Shown piece by piece: positions 29,441 to 39,429 of a DNA stretch of 64,000 bases. The stretch lies in the NCBI GenBank assembly GCA_037127315.1, contig JBBBDQ010000346.1, positions 3,971,001-4,035,000 on the forward strand, given 5' to 3'. Source of the stretch: Ascarosepion bandense. Taxonomy: Eukaryota; Mollusca; Cephalopoda; Sepiida; Sepiidae. Position numbers and translations under genes: made by a program. The stretch's first letter is position 1. Every line of letters begins with the position of its first letter. The notes beneath the pieces were generated by a model. That model was not told the DNA's origin. It was given only the letters and a program-made list of their open reading frames with translations, and searched no databases.

Positions 29441-29745
29441 TCAGTCAGTTAAAGGCCATACGTGATACACGCTTGGGTGATCCTGTCTCTTTCGAGACAT
29501 GAATGACTGGACAGATTTCTCCACAGTAGGTTTCCATTACTTTCTGCGGTAGACTGGTTGCCAACCAAGGCTATAAAACACAATATGTCCTGCTCTTTAA
29601 CGTATAACTAGAAGGAGAAGAGATGGGTAAATACTTTTTCCTAGGGCATTTGTGCGTAAGTGACTGCAACGAATTCAACTGGAATTTGAACTCGGCTCTT
29701 CGATTTCTCGTTCTGAGCCGTATCTACTGCACCACAACACACATC
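29441..29745 (-). mobile_element. SINE family A, full-length minus copy
   Basis: It runs from TCAGTCAGTTAAAGGCCATA to CACCACAACACACATC. The B-box complement GGAATTTGAACTCGGC and the 3' hairpin (CTGTCTCTTTCGAGACATGA) are kept, but the latter is preceded by a few changes. Inserted in LINE J sequence. Confidence 0.85.
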
Positions 29746-29829
29746 GGCCAATATAGTAATGTGCTTAAATTAGTAAAATGTAGTTACTAAAGAAGAAGCT
29801 CCCTCAGAAGAATTACCCGAAAAATATTA

Positions 29830-30008
29830 ATAAAAATGGTATAGGAAAGCGTGCTGAGAAAGAGACTGAAGCCTAGATGCCAGATCAGGACTATTAACAT
29901 TGAAGATTCTCCTTTGTACTTTATCAAGAATTTTTATATACATAGCAGTAGTCCCAGACCAAATGTGCCAACAATATTCAATTCAAGAACGAATGATAGC
30001 CTTAGAAA
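29830..30008 (-). pseudogene. LINE J coding fragment (upstream part)
   Basis: The minus strand reads CWHIWSGTTAMYIKILDKVQ, then RRIFNVN-SPDLASRLQSLSQ and HAFLYHFY. LDKVQRR followed by a short linker and SL..R is the conserved stretch immediately N-terminal to the block at 13278-13562. It is interrupted by the Helitron at 30009. Confidence 0.75.
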
Positions 30009-30038
30009 TCTAAACTTATTTATAAATGGAACTTTGTT

Positions 30039-30069
<31 letters not shown>

Positions 30070-30523
30070 CCGGTACCTATAGACTCCGAAACAGCTGAAC
30101 CGATTTTCTTGAAAATTTACACAGTTGTACTATAAGCGTCTGCGAATGTTCTTAACTTGGTTTTGTATCGTGGTACCCCAGATAAATATCGAAAATCGAT
30201 AATCGAAAAAATCGGGTTATAGAAGGAGTGGTCCGATTTTAATCAAATTCGATACACTCATAGACAAAGACATAAGAAACGATATTCAGAAGTTTCAAGG
30301 TTGCCTTTCTTACAATAATGCAGAAAATTTGATATCGATACCAGGAAATCAAAATTTGACTTCCATCCATTCATTTTTCTTTCAGTCTACGGTTTCGCTT
30401 TAACTGGAAACGGATATTGCTTTTTAGTCTTTCGTGTCAACATCCAAAGAGTCAGAGCTCCCTGACCATGGATTAGTTTTAAAGCTTTCATTACACCCGA
30501 GCAACACCGGGCTATACTGCTAG
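30009..30523 (+). mobile_element. Helitron-like element, both termini intact
   Basis: 515 bp from TCTAAACTTATTTATAAATGG (host A before) to hairpin CCCGAGCAACACCGGG plus CTATACTG and CTAG (30520-30523), followed by host T. This is the cleanest terminal structure in the window: 5' TC, 3' hairpin, CTAG, A-T insertion. The central TA tract and its neighbours are missing compared with 34000-34763. A TG tract lies at 30040-30066. Inserted in a LINE J remnant. Confidence 0.8.
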
Positions 30524-30539
30524 TATATTATAGATACTT

Positions 30540-30760
30540 AAAACAGAATCGGTGATAGCTGAGGCTTTTAATGTTATTTTTCGCTCTTTTGGTCCTCAGA
30601 TAAGGCATGAAACAGATTCTCCCTGGATTATGCTTCATCATCCGCAAGCTAAAGAATATGTGTTATCAATGGCATGCCAAGATTTTTAAGAAGAAAGCGA
30701 GTGAGTAAACAATAGAGCAAATTAATTCCTTTTAGGTTACCTAAGCAATCAAAAAAAAAA
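30540..30760. other. unassigned DNA
   Basis: No recognised family. Confidence 0.4.
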
Positions 30761-30764
30761 AAAA

Positions 30765-30945
30765 AAGAGACAGAGGAAGGCAGCGGATAACATATTTGAA
30801 GGGTCTGATCAGGTGGATGACGGAACGGGGGTTGCCAAGAGTAACAGGAGCAGACATACTAAGAGCCACAAGAGATATAGAGACGTGGAGAACCATGATC
30901 GCCTACATCCTGAAGGGACACGACACATAGAAGAAGAAGAAGCTG
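30765..30945 (+). pseudogene. RTE/CR1-like LINE 3' end fragment
   Basis: The plus strand encodes RITYLKGLIRWMTERGL, then RVTGADILRATRDIETW, then RTMIAYILKGHDT and stop. This matches the C-terminus of the element at 1364-1918, including the stop position. Followed by GAAGAAGAAGAAG, probably its 3' terminal repeat. Confidence 0.8.
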
Positions 30946-30959
30946 TCAGTTGAATTTAA

Positions 30960-31520
30960 AACCTGTTACCGCCATGATCAACCTTGACAAGGCTCAAAGT
31001 TCAGCTTTACTCACGTTAAAGTACTGGGAAAAAATAATTTTTAAAACAATATGTTTTAGTAAAAGATACTAAAAACTTGACTCGAAAAAATTATAGGATA
31101 AAATCGATGCAAAGTTATCGCAAGTGGAAACATTAAAATATAAACGACGCTGTTTCACGACATAAAAAAAAAACTACAAGGAAAACTAGTGGCTCGTGTT
31201 TCAATGTATTTTTTGGTGGGCTTATCTTTTAAATTTTTACTTTCGATTTTTAAACTCACATATTTCGAATAAGAAGAAAAAGAAATCTTTTCTTTTTGGG
31301 CATAAACGTCACCATCTTGGGCAAAATATTAATAAATTCATTTTAAAAATGATGCCATTTAAATATTTAGTAACTTTATGTTGGCTATATACAGCGACAG
31401 AAGAGGAAAGCGATAAAGATCGAACTCCGTATGCTGGGTTATGATTTTCGGAAATACTTACCATCTGCGTATGTTAGACGTTGCTAGCATTTGTTTTTCT
31501 TAGAGCCTTGACCACATAAA
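30960..31520. other. unassigned AT-rich DNA
   Basis: An 82-aa open frame at 31196-31444 has no recognised domain. Confidence 0.4.
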
Positions 31521-31524
31521 TTTA

Positions 31525-31985
31525 AGCGTGCTACTAAAGTATTAAGAAACAGGACAATCTCACTAGAAACAAAGAGGAGAGTACTGGATTGCTATGTGAT
31601 GTCGGTTCTTCAATATGTCAGTGAATGTTGGACAATATCTTCGAAGATGAGGGAAAAACTTGAAGCAGCTGAATATGGTTCTACACAAGGCTGCTGCGGA
31701 TATCATGGACCGAGCATGTGAGCAATGACGAGGTTTTGGAAAGGATGGAGACGAAAAGAAAATTAATACTGATCATCAGGAAGAGACAACGAAAGTTCCT
31801 GGGATATGCAATGAGGAAGGAGAGCTTGGTGAACCTGTTACTAACAGGTCAGATAGAGGGAAAAAGAGACAGAGGAAAGCAGCGGATAACATATTTGAAT
31901 GACCTGATCAGGTGGATGACTTAACGAGGGTTGCATGGTACAACAGGAAAAAGCATGCTACGAGCCACCAGGGACAGGGAGATGT

Positions 31986-31988
<3 letters not shown>
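31525..31988 (+). pseudogene. RTE/CR1-like LINE C-terminal region, frameshifted
   Basis: Plus strand: DCYVMSVLQYVSECWTISSK, then a frameshift near 31670, then EHVSNDEVLERMETKRKLIL, RKRQRKFLGYAMRKESL, GKRDRGKQRITYLNDLIRW and a premature stop. Colinear with 1364-1918; cut by a TA tract at 31989. Confidence 0.8.

Positions 31989-32028
<40 letters not shown>
31989..32028. repeat. (TA)n microsatellite
   Basis: A TA tract at the LINE truncation point. Confidence 0.96.
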
Positions 32029-32031
<3 letters not shown>

Positions 32032-32239
32032 AATTTTTAATTTTACATTTCTACTACTTTAAAACTTATTTTAGGAGATAACCGTGTTTAAAAAAACTTA
32101 AATATTTTGTGTAACGTTTATTGGCCTGCATACCTGTAAAAAGATTTACTTTTACTTTCAACTGATGTATTGATCTGTTATGTCTATATTTGGAGTTAGT
32201 GAAATCTTTTTTCTCTCCAAATACGGTCAGCAAATTGTG

Positions 32240-32240
32240 C

Positions 32241-32287
<47 letters not shown>

Positions 32288-32307
32288 TATATATATATAT
32301 ATATATT
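32240..32307. repeat. (TC)n(TA)n microsatellite
   Basis: A CT run of about 42 bases followed by TA. Confidence 0.96.
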
Positions 32308-32501
32308 AAATCTAAAAATGAAATAACTTGTAGGTAAAAACTCAAAACCAAATCTTATTAATATCAAAAATAATCCAGGTGGAGGGCTCGATGTAAATAG
32401 TATTATCTCTTTAGAGAACCAAATTTGGATTTTGGTCGTTGCTGAGAAAGCGAGCATTTTTCCCGCCGAAATGGCGATACAACAATGTATTTTTTGAATT
32501 T

Positions 32502-32502
32502 C

Positions 32503-32553
<51 letters not shown>
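32502..32553. repeat. (TA)n microsatellite
   Basis: A TA tract at the 5' edge of the HH2 tandem. Confidence 0.97.
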
Positions 32554-32554
<1 letters not shown>

Positions 32555-32557
<3 letters not shown>

Positions 32558-32849
32558 CGCTCTCACATCCCGACTGATCACTGTGGAGGAACGGTAGGCT
32601 TTGTAAAAGACAATAGCCCCTCACGAATCTACGCATCGTTCATTCAGTAATGAATTTGAAAATTCTTGGCTACTGGCGTGTGTTGACATTATATATAATA
32701 TGCTAAAAATCAGCCTTTTTCTACCGAGCGCCCATAGCCCATAGCTTAGAGGTAGAATCGCTGTCAATTCAGTCAGGTTTCAATCCTGGCTAGAAGCAAT
32801 CGGATGTCTAACTTACTGATGAGCTGTGATAAAGCAAAACAAATCTGTC
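32555..32849 (+). mobile_element. HH2 hammerhead/tRNA-like unit 1 of a tandem pair
   Basis: Order: a leader with ACTGGCGTGTGTTGACATTA, then a tRNA-like region with A-box ATAGCTTAGAGGTAGAATCG (32741-32760) and B-box AGGTTTCAATCCTGG, AGAAGCAATCGGATGTCTAA, then the hammerhead region to predicted cleavage base 32849. Unit 2 follows without a gap. Confidence 0.75.
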
Positions 32850-32854
32850 TGCGG
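32812..32854 (+). ncRNA. degenerate hammerhead, unit 1
   Basis: CTGATGAG and stem III/cleavage (AAATCTGTC|TGCGG) are recognisable, but the GAAA core reads CAAAA and stem I has a mismatch. Predicted inactive. Confidence 0.65.
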
Positions 32855-33143
32855 ATGATTATTTACACTCGCACACTCCGATTGAGCACTATGGAGGAAT
32901 GGTAGGCTCTGTAAAAACTAGTAGCTACTTATCGTTCATTCAGCAATGAATTTGAACACTTTTGGCTACTGGCGTGTGTTTACATTGTATATAATATGCT
33001 AAAAGTCAGTCTTCTTCTACCGAACGCCCATAGATCAGCAGTACAGTCGTCCATTCAGTCAGATTTAAATCCTGGCTAGAAGCAATCTGATGTCTAACCT
33101 GACTAATGAGCTGTGATACAGCGAAACTCATCTGTCTGCGGAG

Positions 33144-33145
<2 letters not shown>
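32850..33145 (+). mobile_element. HH2 hammerhead/tRNA-like unit 2 of a tandem pair
   Basis: Starts right after the unit 1 cleavage base (TGCGGATGATTATTTACACTC) and repeats the leader, the tRNA-like region (more decayed A-box: ATAGATCAGCAGTACAGTCG), B-box, and hammerhead with cleavage base 33136. Distance between predicted cleavage sites is 287 bp. Confidence 0.75.
33098..33141 (+). ncRNA. degenerate hammerhead, unit 2
   Basis: Stem II GCTGT/ACAGC and GAAA are intact, but the core reads CTAATGA in place of CTGATGA and stem III is ACTCATCTGT. Predicted inactive. Confidence 0.65.

Positions 33146-33147
<2 letters not shown>

Positions 33148-33178
<31 letters not shown>
33148..33178. repeat. (TA)n microsatellite
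   Basis: A TA tract closing the HH2 tandem. Confidence 0.95.
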
Positions 33179-33181
<3 letters not shown>

Positions 33182-33184
33182 CAT

Positions 33185-33300
33185 TAGTTTTTAGTCATGA
33201 TTAAATTACACTAGCAATCAGTTGTGTTAACAAGTGTTCAATACATTTATATTGTAGAATTTTGAAAAAAATTTTTTATTTGGAAATGAGTTAATAACTA
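33185..33300 (-). mobile_element. dispersed repeat G, second copy
   Basis: GTCATGATTAAATTACACTA, AACAAGTGTTCAATACATTT, ATATTGTAGAATTTTGAA and GAGTTAATAAC are colinear with 6340-6440. Confidence 0.6.
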
Positions 33301-33306
33301 TTTCCA

Positions 33307-33307
<1 letters not shown>

Positions 33308-33355
<48 letters not shown>
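33308..33355. repeat. (TA)n microsatellite
   Basis: A TA tract between repeats G and K. Confidence 0.96.
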
Positions 33356-33356
<1 letters not shown>

Positions 33357-33550
33357 TGTATTTGGCAACAATCTTACATTTATGCAGGTTTAATTAAATA
33401 TGATAGACAAGGTATTATTGTTAAAGTTTGTATATAATTTTTCATGTTATCTTATAATTTTTTAAGCACGTAAATTATATAAAAAGTATTTAGATATCTT
33501 TATTTTTGAAGCGCTTTCGGCTATACATTTAGCCATTATCAAAGTTGAAT
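33356..33550 (-). mobile_element. dispersed repeat K, second copy
   Basis: GCAGGTTTAATTAAATATGA, TAGACAAGGTATTATTGTTA and GAAGCGCTTTCGGCTATACA...AGCCATTATCAA. Colinear with 24204-24380. Confidence 0.5.
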
Positions 33551-33559
33551 TTTACTTTA

Positions 33560-33990
33560 CGTGTAAGCTTTTTATATAATTTTCAGTTTTACTTATAAAA
33601 AACATATATATATTGCCGCTACACGTTCATCAGCCCTTGGCAGTTGTGCTGATAGATGTGGAGTGTCAATCTTAATTTTAATCTTGAATCACGCGTAATG
33701 CTGGAAATGCTCAAATTTCTAGGATCAATTTGTTTGTAAATCGAATTGCTGCTGCGACTATTGGATGATATTATCAAACATATTTGGATTTGCGAATCGA
33801 AAGCTTTGCTTTGGCTTTGTGAATGATGGCGTCATGATGAAATCACGCACATTCCATGAAGCAAAAACACGATAGTCGGCGACATTTTAAAGTGTGTTGA
33901 CCGCACAAGCAAACAAAGTACCGAATAAAGCACCAAATCACTTCCACCTTCTCTCTATCATTTTCTAAATTGCGATAATGATAACATTTT
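33560..33990. other. unassigned DNA
   Basis: No recognised family or frame. Confidence 0.4.
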
Positions 33991-33999
33991 ATTAGTATA

Positions 34000-34379
34000 C
34001 GAGCAGTATAACCCGGCGTTGCTCGGGTGTAATGAAAGCTTTAAAACAAATCTATGGTCCTGGAACTCAGACTCTTTGGACGTTGGCACGAAAGACTAAA
34101 AAGCAATAGTTGTTTCAAGTCAAAGCGAAACCATAGATTGAAAGAAAAATGAATGGATGTAAGTCAAATTATGATTTCCGGTATCGATGTCAAATAAGTT
34201 TTCCGTCGCAAACTGAATTTTGAAGGCTAAATAAGTTTTCTGAGTAAATGGTATCATAGCTGAGACTAAGAACTGCAATTATACCTACTTAGAGCCAAAC
34301 TCGAAGCAAAAACTAAAATAAAAGGGCTGAAAAAATAGACATACAGGCAGAAAAACAGACACACGCACAAACATCTTGC

Positions 34380-34441
<62 letters not shown>

Positions 34442-34763
34442 CGATTTTCTGCACTATTGTAAGAACTGTAACCTTGAAACTTCTGAATATCGTTTTTTAT
34501 GTCTTTGTCTATGAGTGTATCAAATTTGATTAAAATCGGACCACTCCTTCTATAACCCGATTTTTTCGATTATAGATTTTCGATATTTATCTGGGGTATC
34601 TAGACACAAAACCTCGCTAAAAACACTCGCAGACACTTATAGTACAACTGTGTAAATTGTCAAGAAAATCGGTTCAGCCATTTTGGAGTCTATAGGTAAC
34701 GGATACTCTCACACAGGCACACACACATACACAGACAAAGTTTCATTTATAAATAAGTTTAGA
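34000..34763 (-). mobile_element. non-autonomous Helitron-like element, longest copy
   Basis: 764 bp. The minus-strand 5' end TCTAAACTTATTTATAAATG is at 34763; the 3' hairpin (CCCGAGCAACGCCGGG with one change) and CTCG (mutated CTAG) end at 34000. Internal landmarks: ATAGACTCCAAAATGGCTGA, ATCGAAAA...ATCGGGTTATAGAAGG, a TA tract of about 55 bases, and CAAGATGTTTGTGCGTGTGT. No coding capacity. Confidence 0.78.
34384..34439. repeat. (TA)n inside Helitron
   Basis: A TA tract at the same internal position as in the 9247, 14994 and 57437 copies. Confidence 0.97.
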
Positions 34764-34774
34764 TAGATTAAGAA

Positions 34775-35080
34775 GAAAATGGCGGCTTCTTTAATATTTT
34801 CTGATTCAATTTCTAAAAGTATGCTTATGCAAAGATTCAGTTTTATAGAAGTAAATTAATATTCATCGGGTTAACCGAAAGGTCAGGCAAGCTACAGAAG
34901 ATGCGAAGTGACAAAATTTAATATCTAATAAACGGAAAGGAATAAATTTACTCCTATTTTCTTATTTGTTTATGCAAATTAGTTTTAAAATCATTTTATT
35001 TTGAGAATTTTATATTTTAAATAACATGAGATCATGAATGTCTTTTTAAAAATATTTTGACATATTTATAGTCGTCTAAC
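34775..35080. other. unassigned AT-rich DNA
   Basis: Nothing recognisable. Confidence 0.4.
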
Positions 35081-35084
35081 ATAT

Positions 35085-35171
35085 ATAACCGTCTATATAT
35101 AACATATATATAGTCGTCATATATATATATTATATATATATATAGTCTATATATATAATGTATATATATAA

Positions 35172-35245
<74 letters not shown>
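35085..35245. repeat. degenerate TA array and (TG)n
   Basis: TATA blocks interrupted by AGTCGTC, AGTCTA and AATTC units, then pure TA, then TG. Confidence 0.93.
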
Positions 35246-35247
<2 letters not shown>

Positions 35248-35432
35248 TTCCAAAATATTTTATAAATTTGAATGGCTCGCGTCAACAGAATGAAATAACC
35301 ATTTCATTTTTCGGTAATATTTGAAAGATCGCTGAAGAGTTTTTAAGGAAACAACTTTCAAAGAGACGAAGGCAATTAGATGCTAGGGTACGTAATTTAT
35401 TTTTTCAAAGTCAAATTACGCGAAGTTTGTTT

Positions 35433-35436
<4 letters not shown>

Positions 35437-35495
<59 letters not shown>
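35437..35495. repeat. (TG)n microsatellite
   Basis: An uninterrupted TG run of about 58 bases. Confidence 0.97.
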
Positions 35496-35497
<2 letters not shown>

Positions 35498-35499
35498 CG

Positions 35500-36385
35500 G
35501 CGCACCAAATGCTTATGCATAAATTATAAAGCAAATAGTGAGAATTGAATTTCGATCGATGTATTAGAAAAAAATGAAAAATCCAATTTCGATGTCTTCA
35601 TGAATTATTTAATCATTGAATCATTCAAAGGAAACAAGATGTCATCCTCAAAACGTCTATTTGATATTTTGTGAGATAGCTTTGAACAGTCAGCAATAAA
35701 CTAATAGTAAGTACCTTTGGGGTACGGTGAGGCAGTGCTACTTATTCATGTTTTTCTACGACCGCTTGATTACGCTGTTGTGTTTTTTTTTCCTTTTTTT
35801 TTTTTACACGAGTAGTGTTAGCAGTAATATAAGTCTTTAATTAATAATTATCATCAACTTCTTTTACAGAATTTTTCGTTTTTCTTTTTTTTTTTTATAA
35901 TGTCAACTCAGTATATTTAAGCGATAAAGAAAACGTCTGTGTTTAAACAGGGAAGGAGTGCAATCCAGACGTTAGAAGAACCTACCTACATCTACAGAAA
36001 GAAAAATAGTAAATAAAACTTTTGAGTTTAAAAACATATTGAACCAATTGAAAGAAAAACATTGAACATAAAATTTAGGAGTTTAGGTAAAGAGGTTACA
36101 AGGTTAGAGTTAAAACTTGCGATTCAATTGTATCTATTCAGATTAGAAAAGAAAATTGAACCCATAACAAAATTTAACTATGTATTCCTATATTTAGACA
36201 GTTTAAGCTGTCACATAAAAACGGTGAAAACTGGAAAAACAAAACTAGCATTCAAAAGGTTTATTTGTAAAACTGGGAAGAAGAAAAAATATATTATATT
36301 TTTATTGTCTCTGAATGAAATCGCAGGATGTTATCCGGTTATTATCGCACAGAGTTTTACAATATGAAATCCCAGTACTATTATA
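35500..36385. other. unassigned AT-rich DNA
   Basis: Poly(T) runs near 35785-35805 and 35880-35897. A 101-aa frame (36062-36367) is lysine/leucine-rich with no recognised domain and no support. Confidence 0.4.
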
Positions 36386-36390
36386 TCGAA

Positions 36391-37200
36391 GATAGTGGCC
36401 AGCCAAACCGTGAGTAATACTAAAACGTTTGATTCTATTCCCAACAGCCGTAAAAATATTTATAACCAAAAAGATTCAGCAGATTTCAAGGAATTCTTTC
36501 GCGGATTTTAGATTGTCTCCCATAGATGTTTATCAGGGACTGAGAGTAACGTCTTCAAAAATATAACTAAAATATGGACGCGTTGTCACTGTTATCGTAG
36601 ATAGTGTCCAGCCAAACCATAAAATATTTGGAACCAAAAAGAGCCAACAGATTTCAAGGCGGATTTTCGATTGTCTCTCATAAATGTTTATCAAGGACTG
36701 GGACTAACGTCCTCGACAACATAGCTCAAATACGTATTATCGTAAATGATTGCCAGGAAAACCATGAAATATTTGGAACCAAAAAGAGTTATCTGGTTTC
36801 AAGGCATTCCTTTCCGCATTTTAGATTGTCTCTCATGGATGTTCATTAAAGACTGGGACTAATGTCCGCAAAAACATAGCTCAAATACGGTCCAGTTGTT
36901 ACTATTATTATAGATAGTGGCCAGCCAAACCATGAAATATATGGAACAGCTAGCAGATTTCAAGGCATTTTGTACCGGATTTTATATTGTCTCCCATAAA
37001 TGCTTATCAGGGTCTGGGACTAACGTCCTCAACAGCATGGCTCAAATACGGTCCCGTTGTCATACATAGTAGCTATAAAATATTTGGAATCAAAAACAGC
37101 CAGGCATGCTGTACCGGATTTTAAATTTTTGTCCCATTAATGTTTATCAGGGACTGACGTTCTTGACAAGATAATTTAGATACTGATTCGTTGTCATTCG
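36391..37200. repeat. diverged satellite, about five units
   Basis: Units begin near 36391, 36600, 36745, 36913 and about 37060. Each contains GCCAGCCAAACC-TGAAA, TATTTGGAACCAAAAAGAG, CAGATTTCAAGGCATT, TTTTAGATTGTCTCCCAT-AATG, TTTATCAGGGACTGGGACTA and ACGTCCTC-A-A-CAT-GCTCAA. Period ranges from 145 to 209 bp owing to indels. Units differ substantially, so it is old. Confidence 0.88.
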
Positions 37201-37207
37201 TTGTATA

Positions 37208-37500
37208 TATTGTCATCCGCAGACAGATCAGTTTCGTCGTATTACAGCTCATCAGTACGGTTAGACTCCGATTGCTTTTTTACCCAGGATTGAAACCCGA
37301 CTGAAATGGCGTCAGTCGGCGACTCTACCCCTAGCATGCTCAAATTGTCTCTTCTCTCATTCCATGCGCCTATGACGGAGGGAGTAGTCGTCCGACTAGC
37401 ACCAAATTGGTCGTGTTTTGATCACGGTTGGAAGCAAGTGAATGTCTAGCCACACTGATGAGCCATGATACAGCGAATTATGTGATACATGACCAATTAT
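37208..37500. mobile_element. HH2 units in inverted arrangement
   Basis: The left part (37215-37335, minus strand) holds a ribozyme region (37217-37260) and B-box (GGGTTTCAATCCTGG) of one unit. The right part (37400-37490, plus strand) holds GTGTTTTGATCACGGTTGGA, CAAGTGAATGTCTAGCCACA and CTGATGAGCCATGATACAGC from another. The two therefore face each other. Both ribozymes are mutated: the left has an altered stem III (ACTGATCTGT), the right reads GAATT instead of GAAAC. Confidence 0.65.
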
Positions 37501-37509
37501 ATATATATT

Positions 37510-37799
37510 ATATTGTTTGAAACATTACTTTTAATAGATACTCGTATTTGAACAGATATTCTGTTTTTAATTAAAGAGCATATTCATATATTCTCCAGAG
37601 TTGTTAGGGGTTTGAATCAAGACGACTGACACATTTTTTCCGAAGAAAAATTCACAAAAATATATAGATATATAAATATACTGTTTTATTAAACACAGAG
37701 AATCTAATCAAAGATGAGTATCTATCAAAAACAATGCTCAAACAAATAAATTAAAATATGTCGGTTGTTAATCCATTTCGTAAATCTTCGGAACATTTC

Positions 37800-37800
<1 letters not shown>
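37510..37800. repeat. dispersed repeat F, degenerate palindromic copy
   Basis: The left arm TAGATACTCGTATTTGAACA, GATATTCTGTTTTTAATTAA (37539-37580) and the inverted right arm GATGAGTATCTATCAAAAAC and AATGCTCAAACAAATAAATT (37713-37755) correspond to the two arms at 59851-60061. GTCGGTTGTTAATCC follows, like the 15585 flank. Confidence 0.6.
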
Positions 37801-37801
<1 letters not shown>

Positions 37802-37851
<50 letters not shown>

Positions 37852-37852
37852 A
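37802..37852. repeat. (TA)n microsatellite
   Basis: A TA tract with one TG interruption, immediately 3' to a SINE B tail. Confidence 0.96.
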
Positions 37853-38037
37853 TCATATCACCCCAAGCAAGGCGGTAACGTCACTGATGCGCAGGGGGCT
37901 ACGTAAGAGTGAAAAGATTGGAAAAGAAAAATCCGGAAACCAGATCCTAAACAGGGAACAAGGGATGAGCCTCTTCACCTGTTCAATAGACGTGGGTGGA
38001 GTGTGAACCGGGCGATAGTTTAGTCTATCTACTCCAA
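37853..38037 (-). mobile_element. SINE family B, monomer
   Basis: On the minus strand: TTGGAGTAGATAGACTAAAC, GGTTCACACTCCACCCACG, AGGCTCATCCCTTGTTCCCT, and the tail TACGTAGCCCCCTGCGCATC...CTTGCTTGGGGTGATATGATTA. The single-unit copy shows that dimers are not obligatory. TA repeats flank both ends. Confidence 0.85.
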
Positions 38038-38059
38038 TATATATATATATATATATACA

Positions 38060-39420
38060 TAATTTATTTCGTATGATTTATTAGTTGACTATGCTAAAAT
38101 CTTTACTAATATTTCCAATAATAAAATGGATATAATTGTAACCTCTAGAGATTCTCTACTAGTATACAATGATCCTACCTGGACTAAAAGTATTAACAGT
38201 AGCTTTGATATCCCAATGGGAGCTTATGATTCAGCTCAAATCGCGGATCTGATAGGGATATATATATTATATACTGTCGGTAGAATTGTTGATTCTAATC
38301 AAGTAGGTATTTATAGAGATGATGGCCTTATGTATATCCCTAACAGTAACGGCCCTCTTATATCTAGAATTTCGAAAAAAATTATTACAGCATTTAAAAT
38401 TTGAGGTTTTAAAATCAAAATTTCATCTAAACTCAAAATTGTTAATTTGTTAGACATTAGCTTTATCCTGCCTAGTAATACTTTTAAACCATACCAAAAA
38501 GTAATCAATCCCTTATCTATATTAATGTTAATTCAAATCATTCTAAATCTATGATTAAACAAATACCTAAAATAGTTAATATTGGAATTAATAAATCATC
38601 ATCTAATAAAGAAATATACGATAAGAATAAAACAATATACATTGAAGCCCTTAAAAAGAATAATTTTAAAGGTGAAATATTATACGAAGAAAAATTGAAA
38701 GATAAAACTAAAAATGGAATCAAAAGCAAAATTAGAAAAAGAAAAATAACATGGTTCAACCCTCCTTTCTGCAAGTTGTCCAATGTAAACATAGATAAAT
38801 ACTTTTTTAAATTTAGCTAGCAAACACTTCCACTAAAATAACACCCTAATTATTCAACAGAAAAACTCTTAAAATTAGTTCTTCAACAAAACATAATTTC
38901 ATGCAAAACATAATTAATTCTCATAAAATAAAGTACTCAAAAACTTCTATCACAAACCTCTGGAAAACAAACTTTCCTGCAATTGCATCAATAAATACAA
39001 CTGCCTCGTTGTTGGCAGGTGTAATTCTGAAAAAGCTGTTTATAAAGCCAATATTTTTCCAGAAGAGAACCCGAGCAAAAAAAAAAAAGAGTTTATATAG
39101 GGATATCTGCAGGTAGTTAGAAACAGAGACTTTACAATCACAGACACGTTTTCTAACGCCTCGTTGAAACATCAAACTGCCCTGTCTAAATACTGCTGGG
39201 ATTTAAGGATGGAGGACTTACCTCACTGGTCAACTGGAAGATAATAAAATATGCTAACATTCCTAACTTCAGAGACAGGTGTAATTTATGCCTGGAGGAG
39301 AAATTGATTATCATTAAATACAATAATCCAAAGGAACTCCTTAATCAACGTAACGAATTGATATTTAAATGCAGGCATAAGAATAAGTATAAAATAATTT
39401 AGCTAGATCAAAATTATAAT
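38060..39420 (+). pseudogene. Penelope-like element, most complete copy
   Basis: Coding blocks in order on the plus strand. From about 38195, SSFDIPMGAYDSAQIADLIG, then VGIYRDDGLMYIPNSNGPL, where the GIYRDDGL stretch carries the reverse transcriptase Asp pair. Next KIVNLLDISFILPSN and YQKVINP (38435-38515). Then, at 38551-38820, IKQIPKIVNI...KRKITWFNPPFCKLSNV. At about 39000-39060 NCLVVGRCNSEKAVYKANIF is the Cys-containing block, and at 39150-39210 SLKHQTALSKYCWDLRMED. At 39255-39400 FRDRCNLCLEEKL and LLNQRNELIFKCRHKNK are the C-terminal zinc-like and basic blocks. The GIY-YIG core itself is lost or scrambled near 39070-39150. Two frameshifts, about 1.3 kb. Confidence 0.72.
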
Positions 39421-39429
39421 TTAAATTAA

